The notes beneath the pieces were generated by a model, which was given only the letters and a program-made list of their open reading frames with translations, had not been told where the DNA came from and did not search any database. 64,000 bases of DNA from Gammaproteobacteria bacterium (GTDB lineage: Bacteria; Pseudomonadota; Gammaproteobacteria; VBWC01). The DNA lies in assembly GCA_023266115.1 (NCBI GenBank), contig JAHFRU010000004.1, positions 142,001-206,000 on the forward strand, written 5' to 3'. Below are positions 7,539 to 16,556 of the stretch, piece after piece. Within the stretch, counting starts at the first letter, position 1. Every line of letters starts with the position of its first letter. Both the position numbers and the translations under genes were made by a program.

Positions 7539-9774
7539 CGGTCTTGCCTCCCTCGGTACGGTTGAACTGGTCGGAGGTAATGGTCGCCGCAAGCTTGCGG
7601 CCCAGCTGCGTATCGTTACCGCCCATCTTCACCAGCTCGTGAGTTCTTCCGGTCTTCTCGATCCTGACGCGCGTAGCGAACAGCGCCAATTCACCGGTCT
7701 TGCTGTCCGTCACCTGGCTGAGTATCTTCAACGGATTCACACCGCGTGGCTTGCCGGTCGGATCGACGTTATAACGCCCGTACTCGGTGTGCCCCCGCCC
7801 CATCGGCACGGCGATCGCGTCCTTCTGGATACCCTTGTAGATGAAAGCCTGGGCCTCGATCGACCCTTGAGCAGAAGAAACGCGGACGTAGTCTCCGACC
7901 TTCACATCGAACTTCGCAGCCGTCGCCGGATGCATTTCGACCCAGGAATCCCAGACCGTCTTGGTGATCTGATCCGGCGCCTCCTGCAACCACGGTAAAT
8001 TAGCGTGCCGTCCGTCCCACATCCCGAGGCGGGCCGCCGGCACCAGGTGATACTGATACTCGCTGTCGGCCTTGTAGGCCGGCAGAACTACCGTGCTGGC
8101 GGACACGTTGAGCGTACGCGCTTCGCCCACCAGCTTGATCAGACCGGTTTGCAAAGTCGCCTGCCAGAACTCCTTGTCATTGGCCGCGCCGTGGCGAACG
8201 CCGGCCGGCAAGCCTGCGGCAAAGTTGTTCAGATACGCATAGTAATCGGCAAACGGCGCATAGTCGGACGCACGTTGCATCTTCAGCAACGCCAGCAACA
8301 AGTCGCCCATACCGCGCGTAGTCTGATACAACGGCTCCATCAGCGGCTGCTGGAAACCGAGCACGGGCTCACCCGGCTGATAACCGGCCGCGTGGGTACC
8401 CCAGTCCTCCAGCGCAGAACGAATCGGCAACACCAGATCCGCCAGCGCCGTCGTCTCATCGCGGAACATCGAGAACGCGACCTTGAACGGCACCTTGGCA
8501 AGGTGATCTTCCAGTGCGAGGCTGGCCGGCGCGGTATAGACCGGATTCGTGCCGTAGAAAAACACCGTATCGAAACGCTTGTTCTTCAGGCCCTCGGCAA
8601 AACTCAGCAAATCAGCGGTATTGCCTTCACGGGCCGCCAGTTGCGGCAACGGAAAACTATGGCCCGGCTCGATGGTCTGGCCGACATTGCCGAGCAGGAT
8701 ATTCAGCAGCATCACGGCCGTGGCCGATTCGTAACCGTGCGCGTGCCCTTCCGCCGACGGCCCGCTGATGACCAGGCTCGGGCTATGCTTTTTCAGCATG
8801 GCCGCGGCGCGCTCGATCAGGTCACCGCTGACGCCGGTCACCTTGGCAACCTCGGTGAACGGATAATTGGCGATCAGATTGCGCACCGCTAGCGGCAGAT
8901 GGCTCGCATCAACATGGTGCTTGAAGATCAGTGAATTTGCGATGCCCAGCGCCAGCACACCCTCTGTCCCGGGACGTACCGGCAGCCACAGGTCGGCATT
9001 GGCGCCCGTCAGGCTCATCGCCGGTTCCGCCTGGATCAGCACACCGCGCGGCGCGGCACGGAATTTTGCATATTGCGTCGCGAAATGAACCGGGGAGTTC
9101 CAGGTACCGAGAAAATCCGCACCGAACGACAGCACCGCCTTCGCGCGGTCCAGGCGATAACGCGGCCGCGGATCACCGAGCGTGTCGCGGCTTACCGCCT
9201 GCCCGACCGCCGTGTTGATGACTTCATGTACGAAGTGATTGCCAGAGTTGATCGCCTCAAGGTGCGCCTTGATCAACACTGCCTGATGGCCACTGACGGT
9301 ACCGGTCACCCAGGCAAACTTGTCGCCGCTCACGCCGCTGCCGGCACCAATCTTACTCTCCAGCAGCTTGAAGGCCTCATCCCAGGAGACCGGAGACAAC
9401 TCGCCATTCTGCCGCAGTAACGGCTGGGTCAGGCGATCCGGGTTGTAATGCGTCTGTAGCGACGCCTGGCCCATCTGGCACAATTTCGAATAATTGATCG
9501 GCGAATCCGGGTTACCCTCGAGCTTCAGGACGCGACCCTCGCGCACGCGGCCATGAAAGCCACAGCCGGCCGGACAGGCCTGGCAGGTCGACGCAAACCA
9601 AACACCAATACCCGGAATGACATATTCCTCGGGCACGAGGTACGAGACAACCCTTTCCTTGCCTTCCTCCAGCGTCACGGTGGTGGGCATATCGCAACCG
9701 GCGAGCGCGGCACCTGCGCCACTCAAGCCGACGATCTTCATAAACTCGCGACGATTAACCTTGTTAGCGCTCAT
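7528..9774 (-). CDS. actB1: alternative complex III molybdopterin-oxidoreductase-like subunit, separate B1 part of ActB
   Basis: Large periplasmic subunit (748 residues) of the molybdopterin oxidoreductase superfamily. In alternative complex III this domain lacks the molybdenum cofactor and serves structurally. The N-terminus has a twin-arginine signal (NRREFMKIVGLSG) ending in a lipobox-like LAGC at about residue 27, so it may be a Tat-exported lipoprotein. A CxxCxxxC-x27-C set (CQACPAGC then KLC, residues about 60-100) is retained and could hold one [4Fe-4S] cluster. The C-terminal domain contains the usual dinucleotide-binding-like block (HPATAAKFDVKVGDYVRV, then PMGRGHTEYG). No clear Mo-ligating Cys/Ser/Sec motif was recognised. 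ATG at 9774 is preferred to the GTG just before it. It starts 57 bases after actA. Confidence 0.9.
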   Translation of the reverse strand: MSANKVNRREFMKIVGLSGAGAALAGCDMPTTVTLEEGKERVVSYLVPEEYVIPGIGVWFASTCQACPAGCGFHGRVREGRVLKLEGNPDSPINYSKLCQMGQASLQTHYNPDRLTQPLLRQNGELSPVSWDEAFKLLESKIGAGSGVSGDKFAWVTGTVSGHQAVLIKAHLEAINSGNHFVHEVINTAVGQAVSRDTLGDPRPRYRLDRAKAVLSFGADFLGTWNSPVHFATQYAKFRAAPRGVLIQAEPAMSLTGANADLWLPVRPGTEGVLALGIANSLIFKHHVDASHLPLAVRNLIANYPFTEVAKVTGVSGDLIERAAAMLKKHSPSLVISGPSAEGHAHGYESATAVMLLNILLGNVGQTIEPGHSFPLPQLAAREGNTADLLSFAEGLKNKRFDTVFFYGTNPVYTAPASLALEDHLAKVPFKVAFSMFRDETTALADLVLPIRSALEDWGTHAAGYQPGEPVLGFQQPLMEPLYQTTRGMGDLLLALLKMQRASDYAPFADYYAYLNNFAAGLPAGVRHGAANDKEFWQATLQTGLIKLVGEARTLNVSASTVVLPAYKADSEYQYHLVPAARLGMWDGRHANLPWLQEAPDQITKTVWDSWVEMHPATAAKFDVKVGDYVRVSSAQGSIEAQAFIYKGIQKDAIAVPMGRGHTEYGRYNVDPTGKPRGVNPLKILSQVTDSKTGELALFATRVRIEKTGRTHELVKMGGNDTQLGRKLAATITSDQFNRTEGGKTDVA

Positions 9775-9831
9775 CACAATCCATCCTCACTTCGAATTTC
9801 GTGGCGGGCCGTGTTACCCCGGGGCAGGTCG

Positions 9832-10452
9832 CTACTTATGACATTGCCAGCAATCAAAGGGCCCGTGATTCGCTTCGTGACACCGCTTGCAGAACCCCAT
9901 ATTCAGTGGCTTGGTTTTATGAGCCACGGTCATCGTCTTCACTTCACCGTGACAGAATGCGCACACCTCCGAAACGTTTTCCGTCGGCAAGGCGTCGTTA
10001 TCAAACACAAAGCGCTTCAGGTGTTTTTCGTGCGTAAAATGCACGTAATCCGGCACGTCGTGAACCTTGTTCCACGGCGGCGGCTCGCGGTTTTCCCAGT
10101 ATTCCGTCAGCTTCTTGATGCGCGGCTTGTCGGTCGCAATGACGCTGTGGCATCCCATGCACTTGCTGGTCGGCGGAATCCCGGCAACCTTGCTGCGACG
10201 CGCATAGGTATGGCAGTACATACAATTGATTTTATTGACATCGGCATGGATGTTATGCGGGAACTCGATCGGCTGGGCAACGTCTTTTCCGTCATGCGTC
10301 CCCTGCGGCGGAATCGCTCCGGGAACTTCCGCGACGGCTGTAAAAGACAGTACTAACGCGGCAACGCCCAGCACGATGCCCAAGCTGCCAAGGACACGAC
10401 GCGCATTACCACGCCTACCGCTATCATACGAACACTGATGGTTGACAGACAT
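9832..10452 (-). CDS. actA: alternative complex III subunit ActA (pentahaem cytochrome c)
   Basis: Membrane-anchored multihaem cytochrome c, first gene of the act operon. Five CxxCH motifs are visible: CMYCH, CMGCH, CAFCH, CKRCH and CWQCH, the last two residues from the C-terminus; several extra His residues (FPHNIHAD, FTHEKH) can be distal ligands. An N-terminal hydrophobic helix (about residues 19-42) is an anchor or uncleaved signal. Start is ATG at 10452 with GAGG about six bases before; a TTG 12 bases upstream is less likely. Five haems in about 206 residues match the ActA family (Qrc complexes have a related cytochrome). Confidence 0.92.
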   Translation of the reverse strand: MSVNHQCSYDSGRRGNARRVLGSLGIVLGVAALVLSFTAVAEVPGAIPPQGTHDGKDVAQPIEFPHNIHADVNKINCMYCHTYARRSKVAGIPPTSKCMGCHSVIATDKPRIKKLTEYWENREPPPWNKVHDVPDYVHFTHEKHLKRFVFDNDALPTENVSEVCAFCHGEVKTMTVAHKTKPLNMGFCKRCHEANHGPFDCWQCHK

Positions 10453-11141
10453 CTCCACCCTCAATAAGTAATTACTGATTAGGTTTCAGAATTCAGACAA
10501 ACCGAAGCGCAATGCGAAACTGCAAGCATAAGGAAATACCGGCTCATAGGCCATGACCATAGCGAAATGAAGTATTCCAGCCCTCACCCGTTCGTTTCAT
10601 CGACCTGCCGGCAGATACACAGCCGGGTTCAATACGAACCGGCTCCGTCTGCCCCCCCTGCTTTTGTACGCACACCGCGTGAACGATGCGCTGCTGGTAC
10701 GACCTGCCTAAACCCGGAACTTTTTTATTGGAATATTCCAGTGTTACAGAGTACCGCCAAGCACTCACCAGAGCCCGGCATGCTAGACCAGTTTCGCGCA
10801 CGGTGTCAACGACAAAATCACTCAGGTATTGGTCAATCAATATGCCTGAAATCCGGCCGTTTTGCCAACCGCTTGCCGTCACTCAACCAATACGTCCGAT
10901 GCTGTAAGGATTTAAACCTGAGCGCCTGAACAGCAAAAATAATGGTAGCGAATGATCGATCACCGAACCGGGACGTCGAGGCGGACAAGTATCGAGTCCG
11001 CTCGTCGTCAGCCAATTGCCTGCCGCAGCAATCGCTTGCACCGTTCACGGTGACGATAGCGACATCAACCGGTTTTTCCAGGTCAATAATTACCGCCGCA
11101 ATACTCGCGGCCAGCCGCGAGGCGATGGCTGGGCTGGCGGC
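10453..11141. other. long non-coding stretch upstream of actA
   Basis: About 690 bases between actA and the end of the nif3 pseudogene. No convincing gene, RNA or repeat is recognised. It must hold the act operon promoter. The composition is lower in GC near 10460-10530 and 10710-10760 (TTTTTTATTGGAATATTCC with palindrome GGAATATTCC). The lack of any gene in so compact a genome suggests decayed coding DNA or a complex control region. Confidence 0.5.
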
Positions 11142-11901
11142 TCAGGCGGGGTTATCGATGTCGATATGCCGGTGCAAAATGCCGAATGTTGCTGCAATAT
11201 GATCACCCAGCGCCTGCACGCCATACCGCTCCGTGGCATGATGCCCCGCCGCGAAGTAATGAATATCTAGTTCCCGCGCCTGATGCACGGTACGTTCCGA
11301 TATCTCGCCGCTGAGATAGGCGTCGAGGCCCAAGCGCTGCCGCCTGCTCCAGATAATCCTGTGCCGCGCCGGCCCAGAAACCGATGGTTGCGATCTGTTC
11401 CGGTCCCGCCGCGACATGTAACGGCAGTCGGCCAAGTCGGTCAGCCACTCGTTGCGCGAACGCCGCGGCGGATACCGGCTCACGCAGCCTGCCATACCTG
11501 CCGATCGCAGGCCCCGCGGCCGCACCAAAACCATCAACGATATCGATACCGAGCACGCGGGCGGGCTGGGCATTGTGGCCATACACAGGAGGCGCATCGA
11601 GCGGCAGGCAGTACGCGATCAGGCCGATATTGTTCGACAGCAACAGCTGCAGACGCCGTCGGCGCATCCCGGTGATACAGACGTCCTCGCCCCTTCAGAA
11701 ATAACCATGATGCACCAGCACCGCGTCGGCGCCGGCATCGATCGCCGCCTCGAGCAACGCGACACTGGCGGTTACGCCGGTGATCAGGGTATGGACGCTC
11801 TCCCGACCCTCGATCTGGAGACCATTGGGCGCGTAATCAACAAATGACGCGGTATCGAGCAGCTTGCCGGCATATCGGACAAGTTCTTGCAAACGGACCA
11901 T
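11142..11901 (-). pseudogene. ybgI: Nif3/YbgI-family dinuclear metal protein, broken
   Basis: Reads as a Nif3-like protein (NGLQIEG, GVTAS, LVHHGYF; later [18 protein letters not shown] and a C-terminal HIDIDNPA) with two lesions. First, after VHHGYF the codon expected to be Trp is TGA (11695-11697); the same frame then continues with RGEDVCITGMRRRRLQLLLSN. Second, near 11330 the frame shifts by +1 in a GGG run: GCG CTT GGG CCT CGA in place of GCG CTT GGC CTC GAC, after which the family sequence [15 protein letters not shown] resumes in another frame. TGA is an ordinary stop elsewhere (rpe), so recoding is unlikely. Either a pseudogene or two sequencing errors. The function of the family is uncertain (metal-binding, cofactor or GTP-cyclohydrolase-like roles suggested). 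Divergent from algW. Confidence 0.88.
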
Positions 11902-11963
11902 CGCGCACCTATAAATCGTTGCATTCGACTCGGGTTTGTCTCTACGTGTAAAGTATCGGGCCT

Positions 11964-13142
11964 ATGGAAATAAAAAAATTATTACCCTATCTGGCGCAAG
12001 GCGTAATTGTCGGTGCCGCCATCGGTTTCGTCGCCTTGCTGTTGTTCCGCCAGGACAGCCAGCCGCAACATGCTGTCACCCAGCTTACCGAAAATGGCGG
12101 CGAGATGTCGCGCCTCCGGGAAGCGCCGCGGCACCCGGACGCGGCACCGGCATCCTACGCCGATGCCGTCGCCGCCGCGACGCCGGCGGTGGTCAACGTG
12201 TACACCACCAAGATCGTGACGCAGCGGCCGAACCCGTTGCTTGAGGATCCGTTCTTCCGCCGGTTTTTCGGGGACGTGGTACCGCAAGTGCCGCGGCAGC
12301 GCCTTGAGAACAGTCTCGGTTCGGGCGTCGTTGTCAGCAACAACGGCTACATCCTGACAAATAACCATGTGATCGAGGGCGCCGACCAGATCGAGATCGC
12401 GCTGGCCGATGGCCGCACGGCGCAGGCATCCGTCGTCGGCACCGATCCGGACACCGACGTCGCTGTGCTGAAGATCGATCTGGAAAACGTGCCAACCATT
12501 GTGCTCGGCGGCTCGGACAACCTGCGCATCGGCGACGTCGTGCTGGCCATCGGCGATCCGTTCGGCGTCGGCCAGACGGTCACGATGGGCATCGTCAGCG
12601 CGACCGGCCGCAGCCGTCTCGGCATCAGCACCTACGAGAATTTCATTCAAACCGACGCCGCCATCAATCCCGGGAATTCCGGCGGCGCGTTAATCAACGC
12701 CTACGGCGAACTGATCGGCATCAATACCGCAATCTATTCGCGCAGTGGCGGCTCACAGGGTATCGGCTTCGCCATTCCGGTCAGCCTCGCAAAAAGCGTC
12801 ATGACGCAGATCATCGATCATGGCCGGGCGGTGCGCGGCTGGCTGGGCATCGAAACACAGGACATCAATCCCGCGCTGGCGGAATCGTTCGGCCTGCAAG
12901 ACACGCGCGGCATCATCGTCGCCGGCGTGTTGCGTGGTGGGCCCGCCGATCAATCCGGCCTGCAACCGGGCGATGTCATTACCGATATCGACGGCAAGCC
13001 GGTCACGGATTCGCGCGGCATGATGAATCTCATCGCACAAACCAAGCCGGGCACCGTCATCGAAATCCGGCTGACACGCAACAACTCGCCCAGCGTCGTC
13101 AAGGCAACCGTCGGTGACCGTCCGTCACCGCACGAACGCTGA
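11964..13142 (+). CDS. algW: periplasmic serine endoprotease DegS/AlgW type
   Basis: S1C (HtrA) protease of 392 residues with one PDZ domain, the site-1 protease that senses misfolded outer-membrane proteins and starts RseA/MucA cleavage. N-terminal membrane helix at about residues 8-28. Catalytic triad is visible: His135 in TNNHVIEG, Asp165 in DPDTDVAVL, Ser239 in NPGNSGGAL. The single PDZ domain spans about 285-385 (GWLGIETQDI, GPADQSGLQPGDVITDIDGKPV). A single PDZ plus N-terminal anchor separates DegS/AlgW from DegP/DegQ (two PDZ). It sits beside the his/tat block, as algW does near hisC in pseudomonads. Followed by a good intrinsic terminator. Confidence 0.93.
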   Translation: MEIKKLLPYLAQGVIVGAAIGFVALLLFRQDSQPQHAVTQLTENGGEMSRLREAPRHPDAAPASYADAVAAATPAVVNVYTTKIVTQRPNPLLEDPFFRRFFGDVVPQVPRQRLENSLGSGVVVSNNGYILTNNHVIEGADQIEIALADGRTAQASVVGTDPDTDVAVLKIDLENVPTIVLGGSDNLRIGDVVLAIGDPFGVGQTVTMGIVSATGRSRLGISTYENFIQTDAAINPGNSGGALINAYGELIGINTAIYSRSGGSQGIGFAIPVSLAKSVMTQIIDHGRAVRGWLGIETQDINPALAESFGLQDTRGIIVAGVLRGGPADQSGLQPGDVITDIDGKPVTDSRGMMNLIAQTKPGTVIEIRLTRNNSPSVVKATVGDRPSPHER

Positions 13143-13193
13143 CCGGGCCTCCGGAACCATACGCGGCCTGGCGCGCGGCACGGAGCAACACTC

Positions 13194-13218
13194 GCGGCAC
13201 TTGCGTCGCCGCTTTTTT
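13194..13218 (+). terminator. intrinsic terminator of algW
   Basis: GCGGC stem, loop, GCCGC stem, then six T (13213-13218), about 50 bases after the algW stop and before the convergent tatC end. Confidence 0.7.
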
Positions 13219-13306
13219 CAGGCAGACGTGAGCGGTTCAAACGTTCGCACCGAAGTCCTGCGCCTTTTTTTCTCACATCACCGCGAGACGGCAGATCGCC
13301 TGCCTG

Positions 13307-14110
13307 CTAGCTGTCAGGCGGCGGCGGATGTTCCGGCGTACCCTGGTCGTCCGGTGGCGACTGGTCATCGGCGGCCGGAACGGCGATACGCTTTGCCACG
13401 TAAACACCGACCTCGAACAACAACCACATCGGTACCGCGAGCAGCGTCTGCGAAATGACGTCTGGCGGGGTTAACAGCATACCGACAACAAACGCACCAA
13501 CGATCACATAGGGGCGTTTTTCGATCAGGCTCTCGGTCGTTGTGATACCGACCCTGACGAGCAGGATCGTTGCCACCGGCACCTGGAACGCGACACCAAA
13601 CGCAAAAAATATCGTCAACACGAAATCGAGATACCGGCCGATGTCCGTCATGACGGTGACGCCCTCAGGCGCGACTGCAACAAAAAATCTGAACATCAAC
13701 GGAAACACCACGAAATACGCGAACAGCATGCCGACATAAAAAAGCGCCACCGCGGCCGCCATCATGGGAAGTGCGAAACGTCGCTCGGAGCGATGCAGTC
13801 CGGGCGCGACAAATGCCCAGAACTGATACAGAATCGCCGGCATCGAAACAAAGACGGCGAGCACCATCGTAAACTTGATCGGCGCGAGAAACGGCGAGGT
13901 GACTTCGGTAGCGACCATCGTCGCTCCATGCGGCAGCTCGTTCAACAACGGCAGCGCAAGCGTCGAATAAAGCTGATTAGCGAACGGCATTAAAACGAGA
14001 AACACCACCAGCACAATACCAAGAATACGCAGCAAGCGGCTTCGCAACTCAAGCAAGTGTGCGGTAAACGGCAGTTCCGGATCCGGTGGATACTTATTGG
14101 GACGAGGCAT
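13307..14110 (-). CDS. tatC: Sec-independent protein translocase TatC
   Basis: Core receptor of the twin-arginine translocase; binds RR signal peptides in the inner membrane. Six hydrophobic helices are seen. Conserved parts include FTAHLLELRSRLLR at the N-terminus, the SPFLAPIK cytoplasmic loop, PAILYQFWAFVAPGLHRSERR, and the TPPDVISQTLLAVPMWLLFE end. Start chosen at ATG 14110 (MPRPNKYPPDPELPF), overlapping tatB by 17 bases; longer in-frame starts read through tatB and are improbable. Proline-rich C-terminal tail. Last gene of a tatABC set attached to the his operon. ActB1 encoded about 4 kb away is a likely substrate. Confidence 0.95.
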   Translation of the reverse strand: MPRPNKYPPDPELPFTAHLLELRSRLLRILGIVLVVFLVLMPFANQLYSTLALPLLNELPHGATMVATEVTSPFLAPIKFTMVLAVFVSMPAILYQFWAFVAPGLHRSERRFALPMMAAAVALFYVGMLFAYFVVFPLMFRFFVAVAPEGVTVMTDIGRYLDFVLTIFFAFGVAFQVPVATILLVRVGITTTESLIEKRPYVIVGAFVVGMLLTPPDVISQTLLAVPMWLLFEVGVYVAKRIAVPAADDQSPPDDQGTPEHPPPPDS

Positions 14111-14465
14111 CGCGGCTGGATGTCGTGGTGATTGCCGGCGGCGCATCGCCTGATGAAGCCTGCGCGCCGCTGCCCGGCGCATTGGAATCGGAAGGCGGCC
14201 GCATGCCTGCGGGTATCGACGTACTTGTCTCGTCGATCTGCTTATGCAGATCGGCGATGCTGGTTTCCCGATCGATCAGGTTCTTGAGCTCTTCGGCCTT
14301 GTTGACCTCACGCTCGAATTCATTCCGGATGGACGCTGCCATCTGTCGCGCACGATGCAGCCAGCGGCCGGCGTCGCGCGCTAACCTGGGTAAACGCTCC
14401 GGACCGACCACCAGCAGCGCTACGACGGCGACAACAACGAGCTCCCCGAAGCCGATATCGAACAT
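14094..14465 (-). CDS. tatB: Sec-independent protein translocase TatB
   Basis: Inner-membrane partner of TatC in substrate recognition; 123 residues. N-terminal MFDIGFGELVVVAVVALLVVGPERLP is cut short here as MFDIGFGELVVVAVVALL followed by VVGPERLP: helix, hinge with Pro, then an amphipathic helix (ARDAGRWLHRARQM) and a long coiled, charged segment. Glu8 in the helix is typical of TatB. It starts six bases before (downstream of) the tatA stop. Confidence 0.94.
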   Translation of the reverse strand: MFDIGFGELVVVAVVALLVVGPERLPRLARDAGRWLHRARQMAASIRNEFEREVNKAEELKNLIDRETSIADLHKQIDETSTSIPAGMRPPSDSNAPGSGAQASSGDAPPAITTTSSRDASSQ

Positions 14466-14471
14466 GGCATG

Positions 14472-14711
14472 TTACGACTGGGCGCGGTCCTTTTCCTTGG
14501 ACGTGACTTCACCCTCGATCACGCGTTTGCCGGCCGGCTGATCGAGCTTTTCTGCGGTCTCATCGTCGCCTTGCTTCTGATCCTGCATTGCCTCGCGGAA
14601 TCCCTTCACCGCGTTGCCAAGATCGCCACCGAGGCCACGCAGCTTCTTCGCGCCGAACAACAACAACACGATGACGAGAACGATCAATAACTGCCAGATG
14701 CTAATACCCAT
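14472..14711 (-). CDS. tatA: Sec-independent protein translocase TatA
   Basis: Pore-forming small subunit of the Tat translocase, 79 residues. [20 protein letters not shown] is the membrane helix, followed by the hinge [14 protein letters not shown] and amphipathic helix [11 protein letters not shown]. The start is ATG 14711; the frame extends 65 codons further upstream but that part has no TatA likeness. The gap of 127 bases to hisE could carry a separate promoter. Confidence 0.95.
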   Translation of the reverse strand: MGISIWQLLIVLVIVLLLFGAKKLRGLGGDLGNAVKGFREAMQDQKQGDDETAEKLDQPAGKRVIEGEVTSKEKDRAQS

Positions 14712-14838
14712 GGTAATTCTCCAAAACGAAAACGCCTGTCTGCCAGGCACGCATCCTGTGACGTATACCGAGCGTCCCTGATAACCCCTGGAGAGGTAGC
14801 TGGCAAGCCGGTTTGCCACGCGTCGCCCGGCCGGCCCG

Positions 14839-15153
14839 CTATTTCCGCGCGGCTTTCTCGGCCAGCCCTGACTGCCCGAAACGACGCTCCAGTTCATGCA
14901 GCACATCGTCCACCTTTATTCCCCGGTGCGTCAACAAAACCAGCGTATGAAACCACAGATCGGCGGTTTCATGGACCACCTGCCCGTCGTCCGTACCCTT
15001 GCCGGCGATAACGGTCTCTGCGGCCTCCTCGGCAATCTTCTTCAGTATCGCGTCGGTACCCTTCGCGTACAGCGCGGCGACGTACGATTGCGCCGGATCA
15101 GCGGATTTGCGCTGCAGCAGCACCTGTTCGAGTTGTTTCAATGTATCGGCCAT
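14839..15153 (-). CDS. hisE: phosphoribosyl-ATP pyrophosphatase
   Basis: Second step of histidine synthesis: hydrolyses PR-ATP to PR-AMP and pyrophosphate. 104 residues, all-alpha MazG-like fold with the metal-binding set [15 protein letters not shown] and [14 protein letters not shown]. Separate from hisI, as in Pseudomonas and unlike the fused HisIE of enteric bacteria. It follows hisI by 34 bases. Confidence 0.95.
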   Translation of the reverse strand: MADTLKQLEQVLLQRKSADPAQSYVAALYAKGTDAILKKIAEEAAETVIAGKGTDDGQVVHETADLWFHTLVLLTHRGIKVDDVLHELERRFGQSGLAEKAARK

Positions 15154-15187
15154 AGCATGAACCCGTTAGTCGCACGTTGGTGCGTCG

Positions 15188-15577
15188 TCACTCTTTGTAA
15201 ATGGCGGCGGGATCTTTCAGCACCGGCTCCATCACCGTCCACCGCTCGCCAACCAGCTGCCGGTAAAAACAACTTTCGCGCCCGGTATGACAGGCGATGC
15301 CGCCGCCTTGTTCGACACGCAGCAGAATCGTATCGCCGTCACAATCCAGGCGGATTTCCACCACGCGCTGCCGGTGCCCCGATTGCTCGCCCTTGTGCCA
15401 CAGTTGCCGGCGGGAACGCGACCAGTACACCGCCTCGCCGCCGGCGACCGTCTGCTGCAACGCCTCACGATTCATCCAGGCGCACATCAGCAGCCGGCCG
15501 GTCGCCTCGTCCTGCACGACCACCGGAACCAGCCCGTCGCCGTTCCAGCGGATGTCGCTCAACCATGCGTCGCTCAT
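15188..15577 (-). CDS. hisI: phosphoribosyl-AMP cyclohydrolase
   Basis: Third step of histidine synthesis, opening the adenine ring of PR-AMP. 129 residues with the metal site residues in [17 protein letters not shown] and the [11 protein letters not shown] motif; [10 protein letters not shown] is also conserved. ATG at 15577 is preferred to the GTG directly before it. Between hisF and hisE. Confidence 0.95.
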   Translation of the reverse strand: MSDAWLSDIRWNGDGLVPVVVQDEATGRLLMCAWMNREALQQTVAGGEAVYWSRSRRQLWHKGEQSGHRQRVVEIRLDCDGDTILLRVEQGGGIACHTGRESCFYRQLVGERWTVMEPVLKDPAAIYKE

Positions 15578-15685
15578 CACTACCGTGCCTCGTCACACCG
15601 GGGATATCACCGATTTATCGCGTCATCCCGGGCGGTACACCGATGCGTCAGTGCGCGGGCAACAGAACCGCCCGCGGCGGATATT

Positions 15686-16459
15686 CTACAACCTTACCTC
15701 GATGCCGTGGGCCGCCATGTGGCGCTTGGCTTCCTGGACCGTGTATTCGCCGTAATGAAATATACTTGCCGCGAGCACCGCATCGGCGTGCCCCAGTGTC
15801 GCCCCGGCCACCAGATGATCCAGCGTCCCGACGCCACCCGAGGCAATGAGCGGCACCGGCACCACATCGGCGACCGCGCGGTTCAGCGCGATATCGAAAC
15901 CGTCGCGGGTCCCGTCCCGATCCATGCTGGTCAGCAGTATCTCGCCGGCGCCGTATTCCGCCATCCGTTGCGCCCAGCCTACCGCATCAATACCGGTCGG
16001 ATGCCTGCCGCCGTGCGTGAATATCTCCCAACGATCGGGCGTACCCGGCGCGCTGACCTTTTTTGCATCCACCGCGACGACGATGCACTGCGAGCCGAAG
16101 CGCTGTGCCGCCTGCCGGACGAACTCCGGATTACTTACCGCTGCCGTATTGATCGCGACCTTGTCGGCGCCGGCGCGCAGCATGCGGCGGATGTCCTCGA
16201 CGCTGCGGATACCGCCACCCACCGTTAGCGGAATAAATACCTGACTGGCCACCGCCTCGACAATGTGGATCATCGTGTCCCTGTCCTCGTGGCTCGCCGT
16301 GATATCGAGAAACACCAGCTCGTCGGCGCCCTGCTCGTCATAGCGCCGCGCGATCTCGACCGGATCGCCGGCGTCACGTATGCCGACGAAACGCACGCCC
16401 TTGACGACGCGGCCCTTGTCCACGTCCAGGCACGGAATGATACGGGTGGCAAGCGTCAT
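15686..16459 (-). CDS. hisF: imidazole glycerol phosphate synthase, cyclase subunit
   Basis: Cyclase half of the HisH/HisF enzyme that makes imidazole glycerol phosphate and AICAR. TIM barrel of 257 residues: [20 protein letters not shown] at the start (catalytic Asp in CLDVD), LTVGGGIRS, the phosphate sites and [15 protein letters not shown] (second catalytic Asp), then [11 protein letters not shown]. The ATG at 16459 gives the normal family N-terminus; an in-frame extension of 17 codons is discounted. Confidence 0.96.
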   Translation of the reverse strand: MTLATRIIPCLDVDKGRVVKGVRFVGIRDAGDPVEIARRYDEQGADELVFLDITASHEDRDTMIHIVEAVASQVFIPLTVGGGIRSVEDIRRMLRAGADKVAINTAAVSNPEFVRQAAQRFGSQCIVVAVDAKKVSAPGTPDRWEIFTHGGRHPTGIDAVGWAQRMAEYGAGEILLTSMDRDGTRDGFDIALNRAVADVVPVPLIASGGVGTLDHLVAGATLGHADAVLAASIFHYGEYTVQEAKRHMAAHGIEVRL

Positions 16460-16556
16460 CACGATCAATCCAGGAGGCTTAAAAACCCATGCAAACAAGC
16501 CGTGTCGCAACGGCGTTCACCGGCCGGCGGCAACGGGACGGGGGCCGCAGAAATAT

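Noticed and set aside
10544-10882. 112-codon minus-strand frame upstream of actA
   Set aside because: No ribosome site, no family likeness, and codon use like random sequence.
11695-11697. TGA read as Trp or selenocysteine in nif3
   Set aside because: TGA ends other genes here, a second lesion lies further on, and no Sec context or family precedent is seen.
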